DNA from: Monocercomonoides exilis
Lineage: Eukaryota > Preaxostyla > Oxymonadida > Polymastigidae
Length of the DNA: 64,000 nt
Reading direction: 5' to 3'
Assembly: GCA_001643675.2 (NCBI GenBank)
Contig: LSRY02000050.1
Location: 482,501-546,500, forward strand
Part shown: one piece after another, positions 10,194-20,423 of the stretch
How positions within the stretch are numbered: position 1 is the first letter of the stretch
How the letters are laid out: each line of letters opens with the position of its first letter
Position numbers and translations under genes: made by a program
Notes under the pieces: model-generated
What the model was told of the DNA's origin: nothing
Database searches by the model: none
Seen by the model: only the letters and a program-made list of their open reading frames with translations

Positions 10194-11306
10194 AATACTG
10201 AAATTCAAAGTAGACCCAAATTGTCCGCAACAAAAAGAAGCAACAGCCTGTGACAAAAAATACAGAGACGGCGATGGAAAGGAATTAGATCTATTTTTGA
10301 AACAAAAAAGAATGAAAAATTATCATCGAAGAATTTGCATGGATCAAAGTGCGAAATACATCATTCGAAACAAAGACTGCGTACAGCTGATAAAACAGAA
10401 AGGAAAGCCGTGCATTGTTTGGATACAATTTCAAGAACTGAAGCTACAATATAAATTGAAAGATAATTATTGTAAATATTTCCGCGTTGTACTGCGAGTC
10501 AATTTCAGAAATTAAAACCACGAAAAATAGTGAAACATTTTGATAGAATAAAGATATGATAATTTTTCGACTTTAAAATAGAATAAAACTACACATTATT
10601 TTGCTTATTTATTAGGAGTAAGAACTGCCTATTGAAGCGAGATATTGTTAAATAATGAAATCGCAAGATGTTGCAAGAATTTAAAAAGATAGATCCACAA
10701 ATTGCAGAGAGATTATTTTGGAGGAAGAACTTTCTATCAATGTGGAGATAATTAATTGAAATAATTAATACAAAATAGAAGAGATATATTCAAACAATGC
10801 TGTGATATACAAATGAAAACAAAACCAACGACAAACTGCAGAATATTGTGTGAATTAATTAGGAAGAAGATTCGCTCATATCCACGAAATAATATATAAT
10901 AATAGAAGCCACGATATTTCATCAGATACTTAAACAAAACGAAGATATGAATGACAATTGACTTTTAAAAGAATGAAACAACAAATATCGTAAGAATTTA
11001 TTAGGAACAAGATCCGCGAAGTGTATCAAGATGCAGTTAAATTTTGAATATAAATAATAATAATAAATCGCTTGATGTTACTAGAATTAATGAGAATAAA
11101 TGCACACATTGCAGCGAGATTACCATTGAGGAAAGATTTAATTACAATAAAGAGATAATTACATATTATAATGCTGCGAATTTGCTTAAGATAGTTACAT
11201 AACAATAATTATTCGATAATTCGCGATATTGAGAAATCCATATACGTATTTGTTTTATTGCTAGATGATATCACAAGAATAGTGATAAAAGACGCGCAAT
11301 GATAAG

Positions 11307-11348
11307 ATATATATATATATATATATAAAATATATATATATATATATA
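11307..11348. repeat. (TA)n microsatellite
   Basis: An alternating TA tract with one AAAA interruption, directly left of the 36-bp minisatellite. Confidence 0.95.
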
Positions 11349-11353
11349 AGAAA

Positions 11354-11606
11354 GCCGCGCTATGCCGCGAGACAGAGAGAGAAGAGAGAGCCGCGCTATG
11401 CCGCGAGACAGAGAGAGAAGAGAGAGCCGCGCTATGCCGCGAGACAGAGAGAGAAGAGAGAGCCGCGCTTTGCCGCGAGACAGAGAGAGAAGAGAGAGCC
11501 GCGCTATGCCGCGAGACAGAGAGAGAAGAGAGAGCCGCGTTTTGCCGCGAGATCATGATTTGTTTTATAGATTGAAAAGCCGCGCCTTGTCGCAAGATCA
11601 TGATTT
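11354..11606. repeat. 36-bp minisatellite, five good copies plus two decayed ones
   Basis: Units start at 11354, 11390, 11426, 11462 and 11498, and a diverged unit starts at 11534. A further decayed unit starts at 11579. Each begins GCCGCGCTATGCCGCGAGAC and ends in GA repeats. Because 36 is a multiple of three, both strands stay open, encoding 12-residue repeats such as PRDRERRESR on plus and SVSRHSAALSSL on minus. There is no sign that either is a real protein. Confidence 0.93.
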
Positions 11607-13051
11607 TATTAAATGAAAGAAGAATTGAGAAGTGAAGCGAGAGAGGGATAAATAGAGAATTTACGAAATATCAAAAGAAGATTATTCAGGAAACGAGATA
11701 CACAATTACGCGAGATACTGATAAATACAGTGACGAAATATTTATATTTATATAATGTAAGAATATTTGTAATAATCGATACATATATTACAGCGATATT
11801 TTAATTAATGGATAATTTCATTACAGTTACAAGATAATTATTTGAAATGAAGCTGTGCCTATTCGAGAGAGAGTTACAAAGAATCAAACCGAGTTCGATC
11901 TCAAGATCATGAGATAAGAGAGAGAATAGGAAGACGTGCATTACCACGAGACTAAGAGACGAGAGAGTAACCGCGTTCAATACCGAGACTTTGAGAAGAG
12001 ATAGAGCAGTGAACGGCGTTTCGCAGCAAAATGACGATAGAGATAGAAAGCTCAGTAAACCGATTGACTTTTGCTAAGGAAATATAGACAAGTTGTGTTA
12101 CGACACAATATTAAACTGAAAGAGAGAAATATCATAAATTAAGAATTGGAAATGTTACGATTAATTACAGGAGAAATCAGAACAAAAGTTCAATCGTGAA
12201 ACATATCGGGACTGAGAGAGAAGAGAGAGCACTGAATTGTAGCGAGATAATCGAGGAGTGACAAATTGTTTTTAATAGAAAGAATTTGAATGAAGAGAAA
12301 GCTGAGTTTACTGCGAGAAAAGGATGAAGATAGATATTGAGAGAAGTTGCAAATCGATAATACGATAAGAAACAGTGCACTTTTGCGAAATAGGTGCAGA
12401 CACTGTAACCGCGAAACTTTTTGAGAAGACTGAAGAAGTGAAATCCGCAGAGAATCGCGAGGAGAATATTGAGCATGAGATCGCGGTAGACCGCGAGAGG
12501 AGGATACATAAGGAAGCCGCATAGTGCAGCGTAATGAAAATTGAAGAAGATTCTGCATTTCTCAGCTAAAAATGCTGATAGACGCACTCAGCCGGACTTA
12601 GATAAAACTGGACTATGCACCGAAAGCGTAAAAAGTGGCAGAGATATTTCAAACAATCGCACCGAGAAGACTATATGTTGATAATCGCACACCAGATTGA
12701 TCAGGTGCCCTGCCAAACTATTTGTAAACTACACTCTCTGAGAAGGAAGAGAAAGAGAGAATAGTCTAGAAATGAGATCGTACCAGTCCGTTATTGAGAA
12801 ACATTGGATTGACCTCTAAAGAGATGAGAAAAGAAGGCTAGAAGATACCTTCATGAGAGGTCAGAAGTATTAGACTGGAGAGGAGAATATCTTAGGAAGG
12901 ACATCTTTCAAACATGGGGAGAATAAGTTGGAGTGAAGGATATATCAGCAGCAGGGGATTCGTAGAGAGCGCTGCAATAATTAAAACTATTATTTGATAG
13001 AGAAAGAATAGATAAAACAGACCCCCTCATAGAAAAGATGCTAAGTGAATT

Positions 13052-14239
13052 ATGGCAGAGTTCACTGAAACACTTTCGAATACTAACCTATCAAGTGGAG
13101 TGATTCATCAGACAGAACGGAAAGTTCTGGATTCTATTAACCTCTTCAGAAAGACTAAGGTTGACGTGAAAGACATAGAGATATTTCTTAAAACCTATGT
13201 GGGGGAGAAACCAAGAAGAGGCAATCGATACAAATCGATGTGGGACTTGACAATCATCACGAAATGGGCAGAAGCCACTCACGATATGAAAGACCCACAG
13301 ACCCTCCAAAGGAGAGCTCTCATCCTGACTATGATCTTTGGAGCTCTAAGGCCAGCAGAGCTGGAGAGAATGAGAAGTGATACAACGATATTTAAAGATA
13401 ATTCTGTCCAGACACAAGTACAAACAAAAACATCAGGGGGAGAGACTGTTAATGTTATTATAAATAAGCATCCGAACCCACGTATCGATGCGGTTGTGGC
13501 GCTCCAACGCTGGATGGATTATATAAAGACAACCTTTAGAGACGAACATGTGTGGTTCGATCTCAGGGGGAGGCAACCTGCAAACTTGCAGAGGATCAAA
13601 GAAGAATTAGTGGCTGTCCTGAGAGAGAACGGAATACCCGACACATTTACCGCGTACTCGATAAGACACGCTGTGATAACGCACCTAGCAAGACAACAAG
13701 CTGCAGATTGGAAAGCAATCAATGCGTACGCGAGATGGGCGCCAGGCTCTAGAGTAGCCCAGGAGTATTACACCGTGTTACCAGTTCAGGACACGAGATG
13801 GATCCTGGAGACAATCGGTGGCCCAGTACCCCTGGCAGAGAAGGGAGGAAAGTCGGAGAAGGACAGCAAAGGAAAAGAGATTTCAAATGAGAATACAGAA
13901 TCTGAAACAAAGGAGTATCCTGAAGAAACATCACAATCTGGGGGAGAAGCGGAGACGAGCAAGAGAAAGAATTCGAAGAGACGAGGGTCGACTCGAGAGA
14001 AGAGTTCGCAGCATGAGGACGATATAACACAACCCACCAGGTGTGATGAGACACCTTCCATAATTCCCCGCAGCATCATGGAGCTGGCGGAGGGCAGACA
14101 ACCTGCCTTGCAGAAGAAACTCGAGACCGATCGGAGGAAACGCGGAGAGAGAAGCATAGGACAAATTGTCATACCCGCTCAGGTACAGAAGACCCGATCG
14201 AGAACCCCCCGAAGACAGCGCAACAAGGGGAGGGAGTAG
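13052..14239 (+). CDS. Tyrosine recombinase (integrase) of DIRS-like element
   Basis: A single 395-residue frame starting at ATG 13052. Residues about 60-245 form a tyrosine-recombinase catalytic domain. The first Arg lies in FGALRPAEL (R100), a likely beta-hairpin Lys follows in QTKTSGG (K126), then box II TAYSIRHAVITHLAR (R205, with Tyr202 in place of the usual His), then Trp229 in ARWAPGSR, and the Tyr nucleophile in QEYYTV (Y239 or Y240). These enzymes cut and rejoin DNA through a 3'-phosphotyrosine bond and integrate circular intermediates. Residues about 250-395 are a charged Ser/Arg/Glu-rich tail with no recognisable domain, ending SRTPRRQRNK. The frame is intact with good codon structure. 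The terminal and internal repeats around it show which element it serves. The choice between a DIRS-type and another eukaryotic recombinase rests on those repeats. Confidence 0.88.
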   Translation: MAEFTETLSNTNLSSGVIHQTERKVLDSINLFRKTKVDVKDIEIFLKTYVGEKPRRGNRYKSMWDLTIITKWAEATHDMKDPQTLQRRALILTMIFGALRPAELERMRSDTTIFKDNSVQTQVQTKTSGGETVNVIINKHPNPRIDAVVALQRWMDYIKTTFRDEHVWFDLRGRQPANLQRIKEELVAVLRENGIPDTFTAYSIRHAVITHLARQQAADWKAINAYARWAPGSRVAQEYYTVLPVQDTRWILETIGGPVPLAEKGGKSEKDSKGKEISNENTESETKEYPEETSQSGGEAETSKRKNSKRRGSTREKSSQHEDDITQPTRCDETPSIIPRSIMELAEGRQPALQKKLETDRRKRGERSIGQIVIPAQVQKTRSRTPRRQRNKGRE

Positions 14240-14349
14240 GGATAGAGGCCGCACCTTCATCCGCAGTCCCTCTGTTCATCCGCCGCACGACAAGGTGCTA
14301 GGCCGGAGGGTTTAAGATCAGAGGAGAGAAGAGAACGAGGGATTTCAAA

Positions 14350-14447
14350 ACTCATTATTGAGGAGCAAACCTGCTCCTTGCGTTCGGATATTCGCTCTAT
14401 TGCGAATTGATGGAACGCAGTGAGTCAGGATTAGCTCCGAAATAATA
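14350..14447. repeat. Internal complementary region (circle-junction copy) of DIRS-like element
   Basis: Bases 14350-14407 are a perfect 58-bp reverse complement of the left tip 10095-10152. Bases 14408-14447 are a near-perfect reverse complement of the right tip (about 15061-15100; two substitutions and one indel apart from the last bases). Read across the seam (GCGAAT|TGAT), it equals the reverse complement of the right end ligated to the left end. In DIRS elements this region templates completion of the termini during circle formation. It sits 110 bp after the recombinase stop, as in DIRS1. Confidence 0.92.
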
Positions 14448-14452
14448 GACAC

Positions 14453-14686
14453 GCGGATGGAGAGACTCAGAGCGGCTGGGTGCGTAAGAGAGAAACATAT
14501 TTGGAGGAATATGACGAGAAAAAGGGCGAGATATTAAAGGATAGAGGAAAAGATCAACCGCCCGAAGATATTAATGTGCACCTAGGATCTTTTTTGAGAA
14601 ACATGGAAACAAATAAAAAGTTCAAGCATGATCCTACTCCTTTACAAGATTATTATTGTTTTTACAGAGAAGAATTGAATATTTAA
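14453..14686 (+). CDS. Possible short ORF between internal repeat and right terminal repeat
   Basis: The frame is open from just after the internal complementary region to TAA at 14686, about 78 codons with no ATG at its very start. It shows balanced, coding-like composition (for example YLEEYDEKKGEILKDRGKDQ and KKFKHDPTPLQDYYCFYREE). No family was recognised. It may be the tail of a lost element gene or chance. Confidence 0.25.
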   Translation, partial: ADGETQSGWVRKRETYLEEYDEKKGEILKDRGKDQPPEDINVHLGSFLRNMETNKKFKHDPTPLQDYYCFYREELNI

Positions 14687-14689
14687 TAT

Positions 14690-15017
14690 GCAGTGTGTGA
14701 TGATTGGGGTTGCTCTGCTGATGCAGCAGAAGAGTGGGAGGCAGAGCATAATACACGCAGTTTTCTTTTCCACGCCTCGCGAAAGCGATAGTGGTTTTTC
14801 TTTCTGCTCCGTTTTTAATTTTCGCCTCACCGGATCCCTGCACAGCCTGCAGGAGGGAGCTCCGAGGGGTATGCCCCCTGCCCTCTGGTCTTCGAGACCA
14901 TGGCAAAAGGCGAAGTCGGCGGTGAAGTGATGCGGACAATTCAAAATACACTTATTTTTGTCTTAATGTTTTTGTCTATATTTTCATCTCGCCCTTTTTC
15001 CCACGTCATTTTGGGAG
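14690..15017. other. GC-rich non-coding segment of the DIRS-like element
   Basis: Locally GC-rich DNA with a compact hairpin GGTCT-TCG-AGACC at about 14887-14899, and repeats of GCGAAG/GGCGAA. No convincing ORF. Confidence 0.5.
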
Positions 15018-15100
15018 GGCGAAGTTTTCACTTAAACCGCCCATTAATCGTGAACAATACTCATTATTTCGGAGCAAATCCTGCTCACTGCGTTCTATCA
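15018..15100 (-). repeat. Right inverted terminal repeat of DIRS-like element
   Basis: Inverted copy of the left repeat. It also carries a diverged inner dyad, GAGCA-5-TGCTC. The element ends at ...CGTTCTATCA, as defined by the seam of the internal complementary region. Beyond 15100 the sequence no longer matches. Confidence 0.88.
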
Positions 15101-15392
15101 AGAGTATCTGACAAACTTTTCCGAGCTTTTTCCTTCTTCAGCAAATATTTGACAAATAAAACCTATTTATTTGTGATAATTCTCCTGGTAATCGCTTTAT
15201 TATAAAGATATTGCGTTTGTGGATTATCTTGCTCGAATAACAGCATTTTCTTTTTTGCATCCAGGTGAAATGAGAAAAATGAGCACATATGCTGTTAATA
15301 ATGTAATACAAACAGTTTTCACAGAAGAATTTTAAAGGTTTGTTCTGTTTTTTTAAAGCAATATTGATTTTTTATATTTCGAATCTTTAAAG

Positions 15393-16716
15393 AATTGTTC
15401 TCTGAAATAAAGAATTCCTCTGTTTTTGAGCAAAAACAAATAATTAAAGAAATTAATAAATTGATTGAAAAAATGTCTAAGATGGAATTAGAGGAAGTCT
15501 TTTCGATAAAGTTATTCGATGAAGTGAACTTGATGATTGATGAAAAGATCACAAATTTGGAAAATATCTTTTTGTTTCTGAATCAAGCTGGACATTTTCT
15601 TTTTTTGATTTTGGAAAATAACAATGCTTTTTGTTTATCGTCATTGAGTAGAAAATTTGAAAAGATGATAGTTGAGGAAGAAGAGAAGATAGAAGGCAAG
15701 GACAAAAAGCTTTTGACTGACATTTGCCACTGCTATCTAACTTCATGTGGTAATGATATAAGCGAAAAAATGCATTCAACTTGTATTTTCTGTCTTTTGA
15801 GCGTCGCTTCAAACAAAGAGGAAAGTGAAGAAGCTCAAACAATCAAAGAAATGGCCTTGGTGGCTTTGAATGAAGTGAACCCAAATAAAGTGTGATTGTT
15901 AAATTGTCATAATGCGCAATCTCAAAATATAGATAATTTTGTTTCTAGTTTAATGCTCAAAATCTATATCTGGCTAAGATCACTGAAATAATCAAACATT
16001 ATCAGGAGCATAATAATCTCACGTATTGTGCTTATCATTCAGCTTGGAGCTTTCTATTAAATCGTTTTCAACAAGATAGTGAATTATATGACTTGATTGA
16101 TAATAAGTTGCATTTTTTGAGAGAAGCAGCCAAAGAATTGAAAGCGTTGGCAGGGCATGTTGACTGGAAGAAAGAAGAAGAAAATAGGAGCGAAAATGAT
16201 GAGCTTGTAATTGAGATAATCAAAGAGTGGCAAATGACATTTTTGTCTTTTTTTATCAATTGGATTATTGTGGGAAAAGACTACTCAGAGTTAATTATAT
16301 GTCTTCTGCAATTGTGCAAATTGTCTAAGAATAGAGTTGAAGATGTATATGAATACGGAATTTATGTTATCTCTGAAATGTCAGAAAAAGAAAGTATAAA
16401 AATCAATTGTTTGTTGAAAAGCGGAGCTATTTCTTTTTTCATAAAGGAGATGCATCAAAGTACATTGAAAGACAATATTGTTTTGAGAATCTTTAGCATG
16501 TTTGCACAGGTTTCAAATAGATTGAGAGTCAATACGGATGAGGAAGCTGATGACTTCAGTTGGAAAACGTTGAAAAGAGAAGTGTTTGAAATGCTTGAAG
16601 AGGAAGGATTTGAAGATTCAGCAACATGTTATCAAGAAATACTGAAAAACATTGCAAACTCACATTTTTTTGTTCAAATTTCCTCGTATTTTGGAGATTT
16701 TATGATTTACGTTTAG
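15393..16716 (+). CDS. Helical-repeat (armadillo/HEAT-like) protein of a lineage-expanded family; 5' end unresolved
   Basis: Two exons are firm: 15393-15889 and 15949-16716, with a 59-bp intron (GTGTGA ... TTTCTAG). The join is in phase and gives about 420 residues. The protein is almost all amphipathic helix: 'KLIEKMSKMELEEV', 'KFEKMIVEEEEKIEGKDKKL', then 'YLAKITEIIKHYQEHNNLT', 'AYHSAWSFLLNRF', 'AAKELKALAGHVDWKKE' and 'LEEEGFEDSATCYQEIL'. I recall many paralogues with the blocks 'HHNLT.(L/S)AY.SAW.FL' and 'REA..ELE.L...VDWK' from Monocercomonoides; their function is unknown. The exon begins after an acceptor at 15391-15392 with the same phase as the paralogue at 50060-51684, so a short 5' exon with the true ATG must lie upstream, but I could not place it. 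The last exon is exactly 768 bp in both paralogues. Confidence 0.72.
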
Positions 16717-16841
16717 TTCTTTTTTATTTTCTTTCTTTTTCTTCTCACAAAATATATTAAATTCTTTCATTTCAAAGTATTTTCACATTTTTGAAACAAA
16801 AATCTTTATTAAAAATAAAAATCCACATATTTATTTATTTG

Positions 16842-16932
16842 TTTTATTTAATTTAATTTAATTTAATTTAATTTAATTTAATTTAATTTAATTTTATTTT
16901 ATTTTATTTTATTTTATTTTATTTTATTTTTT
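16842..16932. repeat. (TTTAA)n to (TTTTA)n pentanucleotide repeat
   Basis: About ten TTTAA units followed by about seven TTTTA units, downstream of the helical-repeat gene. Confidence 0.95.
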
Positions 16933-17132
16933 TAATTTGCTTTTCTGTCCCGTACAAGCATTTCCAGAAAATGAAAAAAAGACATAATGTCTTCAAAAGA
17001 AGAGATTTTTCTCTTTGGGTGGTTTTTTTATCCGGATATTTTTTTATATGTGAATGAAAAAACAAAATATTTTTTTAATTTCACAAAAGCATGTTTGCTT
17101 CTTTAAATAAAGGACACTTGTAATAAATATAG

Positions 17133-18336
17133 TCAATCAACTCTCTCTTGATTATTTTTTCTGGAATTTTCTTGATTTCTTTCATCTCCAGAATTATCAT
17201 CAAAAAAAACTTTTTTTCGTGGAATTTTCCTTTTCTTTGGTTTTTCATCATCAAACAATTTTTTTTCCACAGTTTTTTCATTATCGTCATTCCTTATTTT
17301 CTCTTCTTTCATTTTCTTTTTATTTCTCCATTCATCCAAAAAATCTTGGTCGGTAATTATTTTTCCATGAAAATCAAATCTGTGGTCCTTTTTCTTCAGT
17401 GTCACAGAAGGCTCATCAGGTAAAGTGGAAAGAACAGCATGCCATTGATTTGATAACACTACACTTTTGCAAAACGAAGAAACAATTGTTTCAGGCAATG
17501 ACGCTGTTTGCAGAGCCTGAGGAGGGGCATCTGATATTGCTTTTCTTCGAAGAGAGACAGATGAAGAAGAAGGGACGACATGTTTTGTATTAAAACAATC
17601 TTTGAAGACGGCAAATACTCTTCGGTCGAGAGGCTGAGAGAGGTATGTGCTGGTGTGGGATAAAAATCACCACGTTGATGGAGGCATCAGAGAATTTTCT
17701 CCAAATATGGGGCTGAGCTCTCGATGGATGAGATTCCAATAGAAGAAGGCATCTTTCTTCATCTTTGTTCAAAAGAGTTCGTCTTTCCACGATTCCTGGA
17801 AGGAGAACATCTTCTGCATATCTTCTAAATATTGCGTCGGTCATCCAGCCATCGTTGTCTTCCCAAATGCTTATTGTTGAGCTGAGCATCACACTCAGTT
17901 CGGCTGGAATTTTCTTTGAAGGCCATAAAACGATGCTTTTCAAAGAGCAACCGTCTGCAGCAGCTGCAACGCACAACGTGGCGTTTGTCATGTTCATGGG
18001 TGTTTTGTTAAATCCAGCTGGCGAATCGGAAGGATGAACGGCTAGTTGTTTTGTGGAATCGGAGAGACGAAAAGAGGATTCATCGGGATTAAATATCAAT
18101 GAAGGAGAGTATTTGTAAGTATTATGAAGACGTTGAAGAAGTTCGTAGAAAGGCTGGAGGGTTTGTTTATTTGAAACAGCTAATCGTTGAATATCAACGT
18201 TTCTTGGAAGAGATACTTTAAGGCATGGATTCTTTTTTATAAATGAGAAGGGCGATGACTTCGAAATTTCAACTTCTTTTTCTTCTTCACATAGATTTTT
18301 TTGTCTATCAGAAATAACAGATTCCATCTTAAACAA
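17133..18336 (-). pseudogene. Pogo/Tigger-like DDE transposase, truncated and frameshifted
   Basis: On the minus strand, the frame 18336-17590 carries a DDE_1-type core. The first catalytic Asp lies in IFNPDESSF (residue 85), then 'NATLCVAAAADGCSLKSIVL', then LLLLESHPSRAQPH, where relatives have a D in 'LxDGHSSH'; here the residue is Glu201. At about 17665 the frame breaks by one base. The next frame continues with HTSTYLSQPLDRRVFAVFK, the usual 'PPHTSHxxQPLDxGVF' block, and runs through a Lys/Glu-rich tail to 17133. The N-terminal CENP-B/psq DNA-binding domain is absent. The combination of truncation, frameshift and D-to-E change means it is dead. Clear terminal repeats were not found. Confidence 0.8.
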
Positions 18337-18994
18337 GATGGGTGATTTTTTTTGACATCATAAAAAAAGATCTAAAATCGAAAAAAATAAATTCTATTGT
18401 GGTATTTATTGATCAAAGAGTCAAATTAATTTTTCATGTATATTGAGCTTTTATTTCTGTAATATATATTTGTTTTTTTTTTTTTATTGAAAAAACATAC
18501 CTTTTTAATGTTTTTAATGAAAAAGGATTTTTTGATCAAGTCTTTAAAAATTAACTCAACACAAATAAATAAAACTTCATTAAAAAATAGAAGTTTCAAG
18601 ATTAACTTAACGATGAAGATAATTGGGAAAAGAAAGCAAAATACATTGAAAAAGTTTTAAATTTGAATAAAAAAATTTTTTTTTTTGACATTCTAAATAT
18701 GACAATAGTTTGTATCTTTTGTTTCTTTGGCTTCAATATCACATAATCATTATTCCAGTTTCGTGCTTCAGCTTCAACAGAAAAACAAAAGAAAGAACTG
18801 TGGAAAAGAATATATTTCCAAGAATAACAACTGATTCAAATTCGTTGTTTCTCTCCATTCTCCTGATTATTTGGCGTTCAAACTTTCTTCTCTATACCAT
18901 TTGTTCGTTCAAAAATTTCCATTATTATTTCTTTCACATTCTCATTCCACATACATCCTCTATCGCTCCTTAATCGCCAAAGAAATTCATTCCA
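18337..18994. other. AT-rich DNA, no gene seen
   Basis: AT-rich spacer between the dead pogo-like transposase and a beta-helix fragment. TGGGTGATTTTTTTTGA at about 18339 resembles the tip of the small inverted-repeat element at 45873, but no matching inverted end was found nearby. Confidence 0.5.
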
Positions 18995-19593
18995 CTCATC
19001 CTGCACTTTCTCTTCTTTCTTCTTTTATTTCTTCATTAATTGCCACCTCCCCTGCCCTCTCCCTCTTCCTCGCCAACTGCACCATCACCAACATCAACTC
19101 AGAACAGTTGAGCCAACAAACTGCCACCAATGGCGGGTGCACCTCATTCGCTTCATCTTCGCCTGCCAACTCGTTTTCGGTAAGTGACACAACCTTCTCC
19201 ACCTGCTCTGTGAGCGAGGATACAAGTTCTGGAGGAAGAGGCGGTGCTCTCATGATCGAGTACAAGGATGATTCGCAAGTGTCAGAATCCTCCTTTTCCA
19301 TCACCAATATCGTGTTTTCAGCCAACAAGGCCAGTGTCGGAAGAGATGTATATTTCATGTGCGAATCATTTGTCGCTTCTGTGAAAGAGCCCTTGTTCGC
19401 CTTCATGGGAAACATCACTCGGAAAGACAATTCGGCTGTTGGACATGACAGAACAGAAGCATTTGGCAACTGGGATGTCGATTTGTTTATATTTCTCGAT
19501 GGGCATTCAGCTGACAATGAACATGTGGATGGTCATCTTGTCATCAAAGAAATGCATTGCGGGCTATCAAAGATGCCCTGCAAGAGGACATAA
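18995..19593 (+). pseudogene. Beta-helix surface-protein gene fragment
   Basis: A roughly 200-codon open stretch with family features: 'FSVSDTTFSTCSVSEDTSSG' with a GGRGGALM turn, 'IVFSANKASVGRDVYFMCES', then 'DVDLFIFLDGHSAD' and 'MHCGLSKMPCKRT'. The last is the CG-x4-PC-x-T motif that opens a module in these proteins. There is no signal peptide or membrane segment, and the frame stops right after the module motif. The fragment is therefore truncated at both ends. It is one of at least five copies or pieces of this family in the window. Confidence 0.7.
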
Positions 19594-20423
19594 AATGCAA
19601 TGTGTCTTATGAAGAAGGTGAAGAACGTTGGCAAATAATATTAAATGTGCAGATGAATTGCGAATTTATGTGCAAATGAAGGCAAAGTCGAAGAAAGTTG
19701 GGGAGATGGCACAAACACAAAAAATAAGAAATTGACTCAAAAACACTTTTGATGGATTAATCATCACATGTTTGCTGGAAATTTGGATGTTTCATTGAAT
19801 CTTCCTTTTAAAAATGAATTTTCCTCTAAATTGCTTTCCTTCATCGTCTCATTTTTGATTGCTCGTTGAAAGCATTTGGCGTTGTGTGATTTGAAGAAGA
19901 GCATCATTTCAATCATTTATTCCGTTCAAGAATTGTTTCGATAATATGCTCTTTTCATCTGAGCCTCTTTCAGCTTTTAAATGAAAATGGAAAAATCGTC
20001 CTCCCTTTTTGATTTCGCACCAACACATCAGCTTTTCTCGAATCGTAATCATCTCTATTGCCATTTACACTTGACTACATTTCGCAATAGAATGAATAAT
20101 CCTTTTGTTCTTCCGAAAAGAAAATAAAAGATGACGATTGGCCCTGAATTTGACGGGAGTTGAAGAAATGAGATAATTATATGCTAACTCGGTTGCTCTG
20201 CTGAATTGTGCAAAATAAACATTTGACTAAGTCGGTGCTCTGATCCAATGCCAAATAAGAGGAAACATAAAAGAAGAAGTTGAAGAGGGCGTTGATGACA
20301 ATGATGACGAGGATAAAGAGGGATATTCTGCTTTTAATAAAGTTCATTCCTGAAATGAAGTGGATATGACCGACTATATTGATGATGAAGAGGAGGCGGT
20401 GGTGATAAAAGGCTCATTGAAAG
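19594..20423. other. Non-coding, possibly decayed DNA
   Basis: Less AT-rich than typical spacers here, consistent with decayed coding sequence downstream of the beta-helix fragment. No recognisable protein was read in any frame. Confidence 0.45.

Larger units (their letters stand above)
10250..13051. other. Degenerate purine-rich repeats filling the DIRS-like interior; no gene seen
   Basis: About 2.8 kb between the left terminal repeat and the recombinase gene. Short words such as GCGAGAT, CCGCGA and GAGAGA recur at irregular spacing, from AT-rich on the left (10.3-11.2 kb) to GA-rich on the right (11.6-12.6 kb). This suggests an old, diverged tandem array around the clear minisatellite. Open frames here on either strand are antisense or repeat artefacts. 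No conserved protein motif was found. Confidence 0.65.
10095..15100 (+). mobile_element. DIRS-like tyrosine-recombinase element without visible reverse transcriptase
   Basis: The boundaries are set by three repeats. A left terminal repeat (10095-10193) is inverted relative to a right one (15018-15100). An internal region (14350-14447) is the reverse complement of right end joined to left end. That is the inverted-repeat plus internal-complementary-region plan of DIRS retrotransposons, in which a circle is integrated by a tyrosine recombinase without target-site duplication. A tyrosine recombinase gene lies at 13052-14239. The roughly 2.8 kb where DIRS elements carry gag and RT/RNase H holds only degenerate purine-rich repeats, a TA microsatellite and a 36-bp minisatellite. 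I find no reverse-transcriptase motif in any frame. The interior from about 11.3 to 15.0 kb is richer in G+C than the flanks, suggesting separate ancestry. It may be a non-autonomous derivative that kept the recombinase, or a distinct RT-less lineage. Confidence 0.85.

Noticed and set aside
10297-10515. Possible reverse-transcriptase fragment in the DIRS-like element.
   Set aside because: No RT motif (for example an xxDD box) in any frame; only short repeat-derived peptides.
11354-11606. CRISPR-like array.
   Set aside because: Units are directly adjacent with no unique spacers; it is a minisatellite.
11209-11616. ORFs on both strands over the 36-bp repeat.
   Set aside because: They exist only because the unit length is divisible by three; no start context or conserved domain.
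12177-12587. 136-codon minus-strand ORF inside the DIRS-like element.
   Set aside because: Antisense of degenerate purine-rich repeats; Leu/Phe/Ser-rich with no motif.
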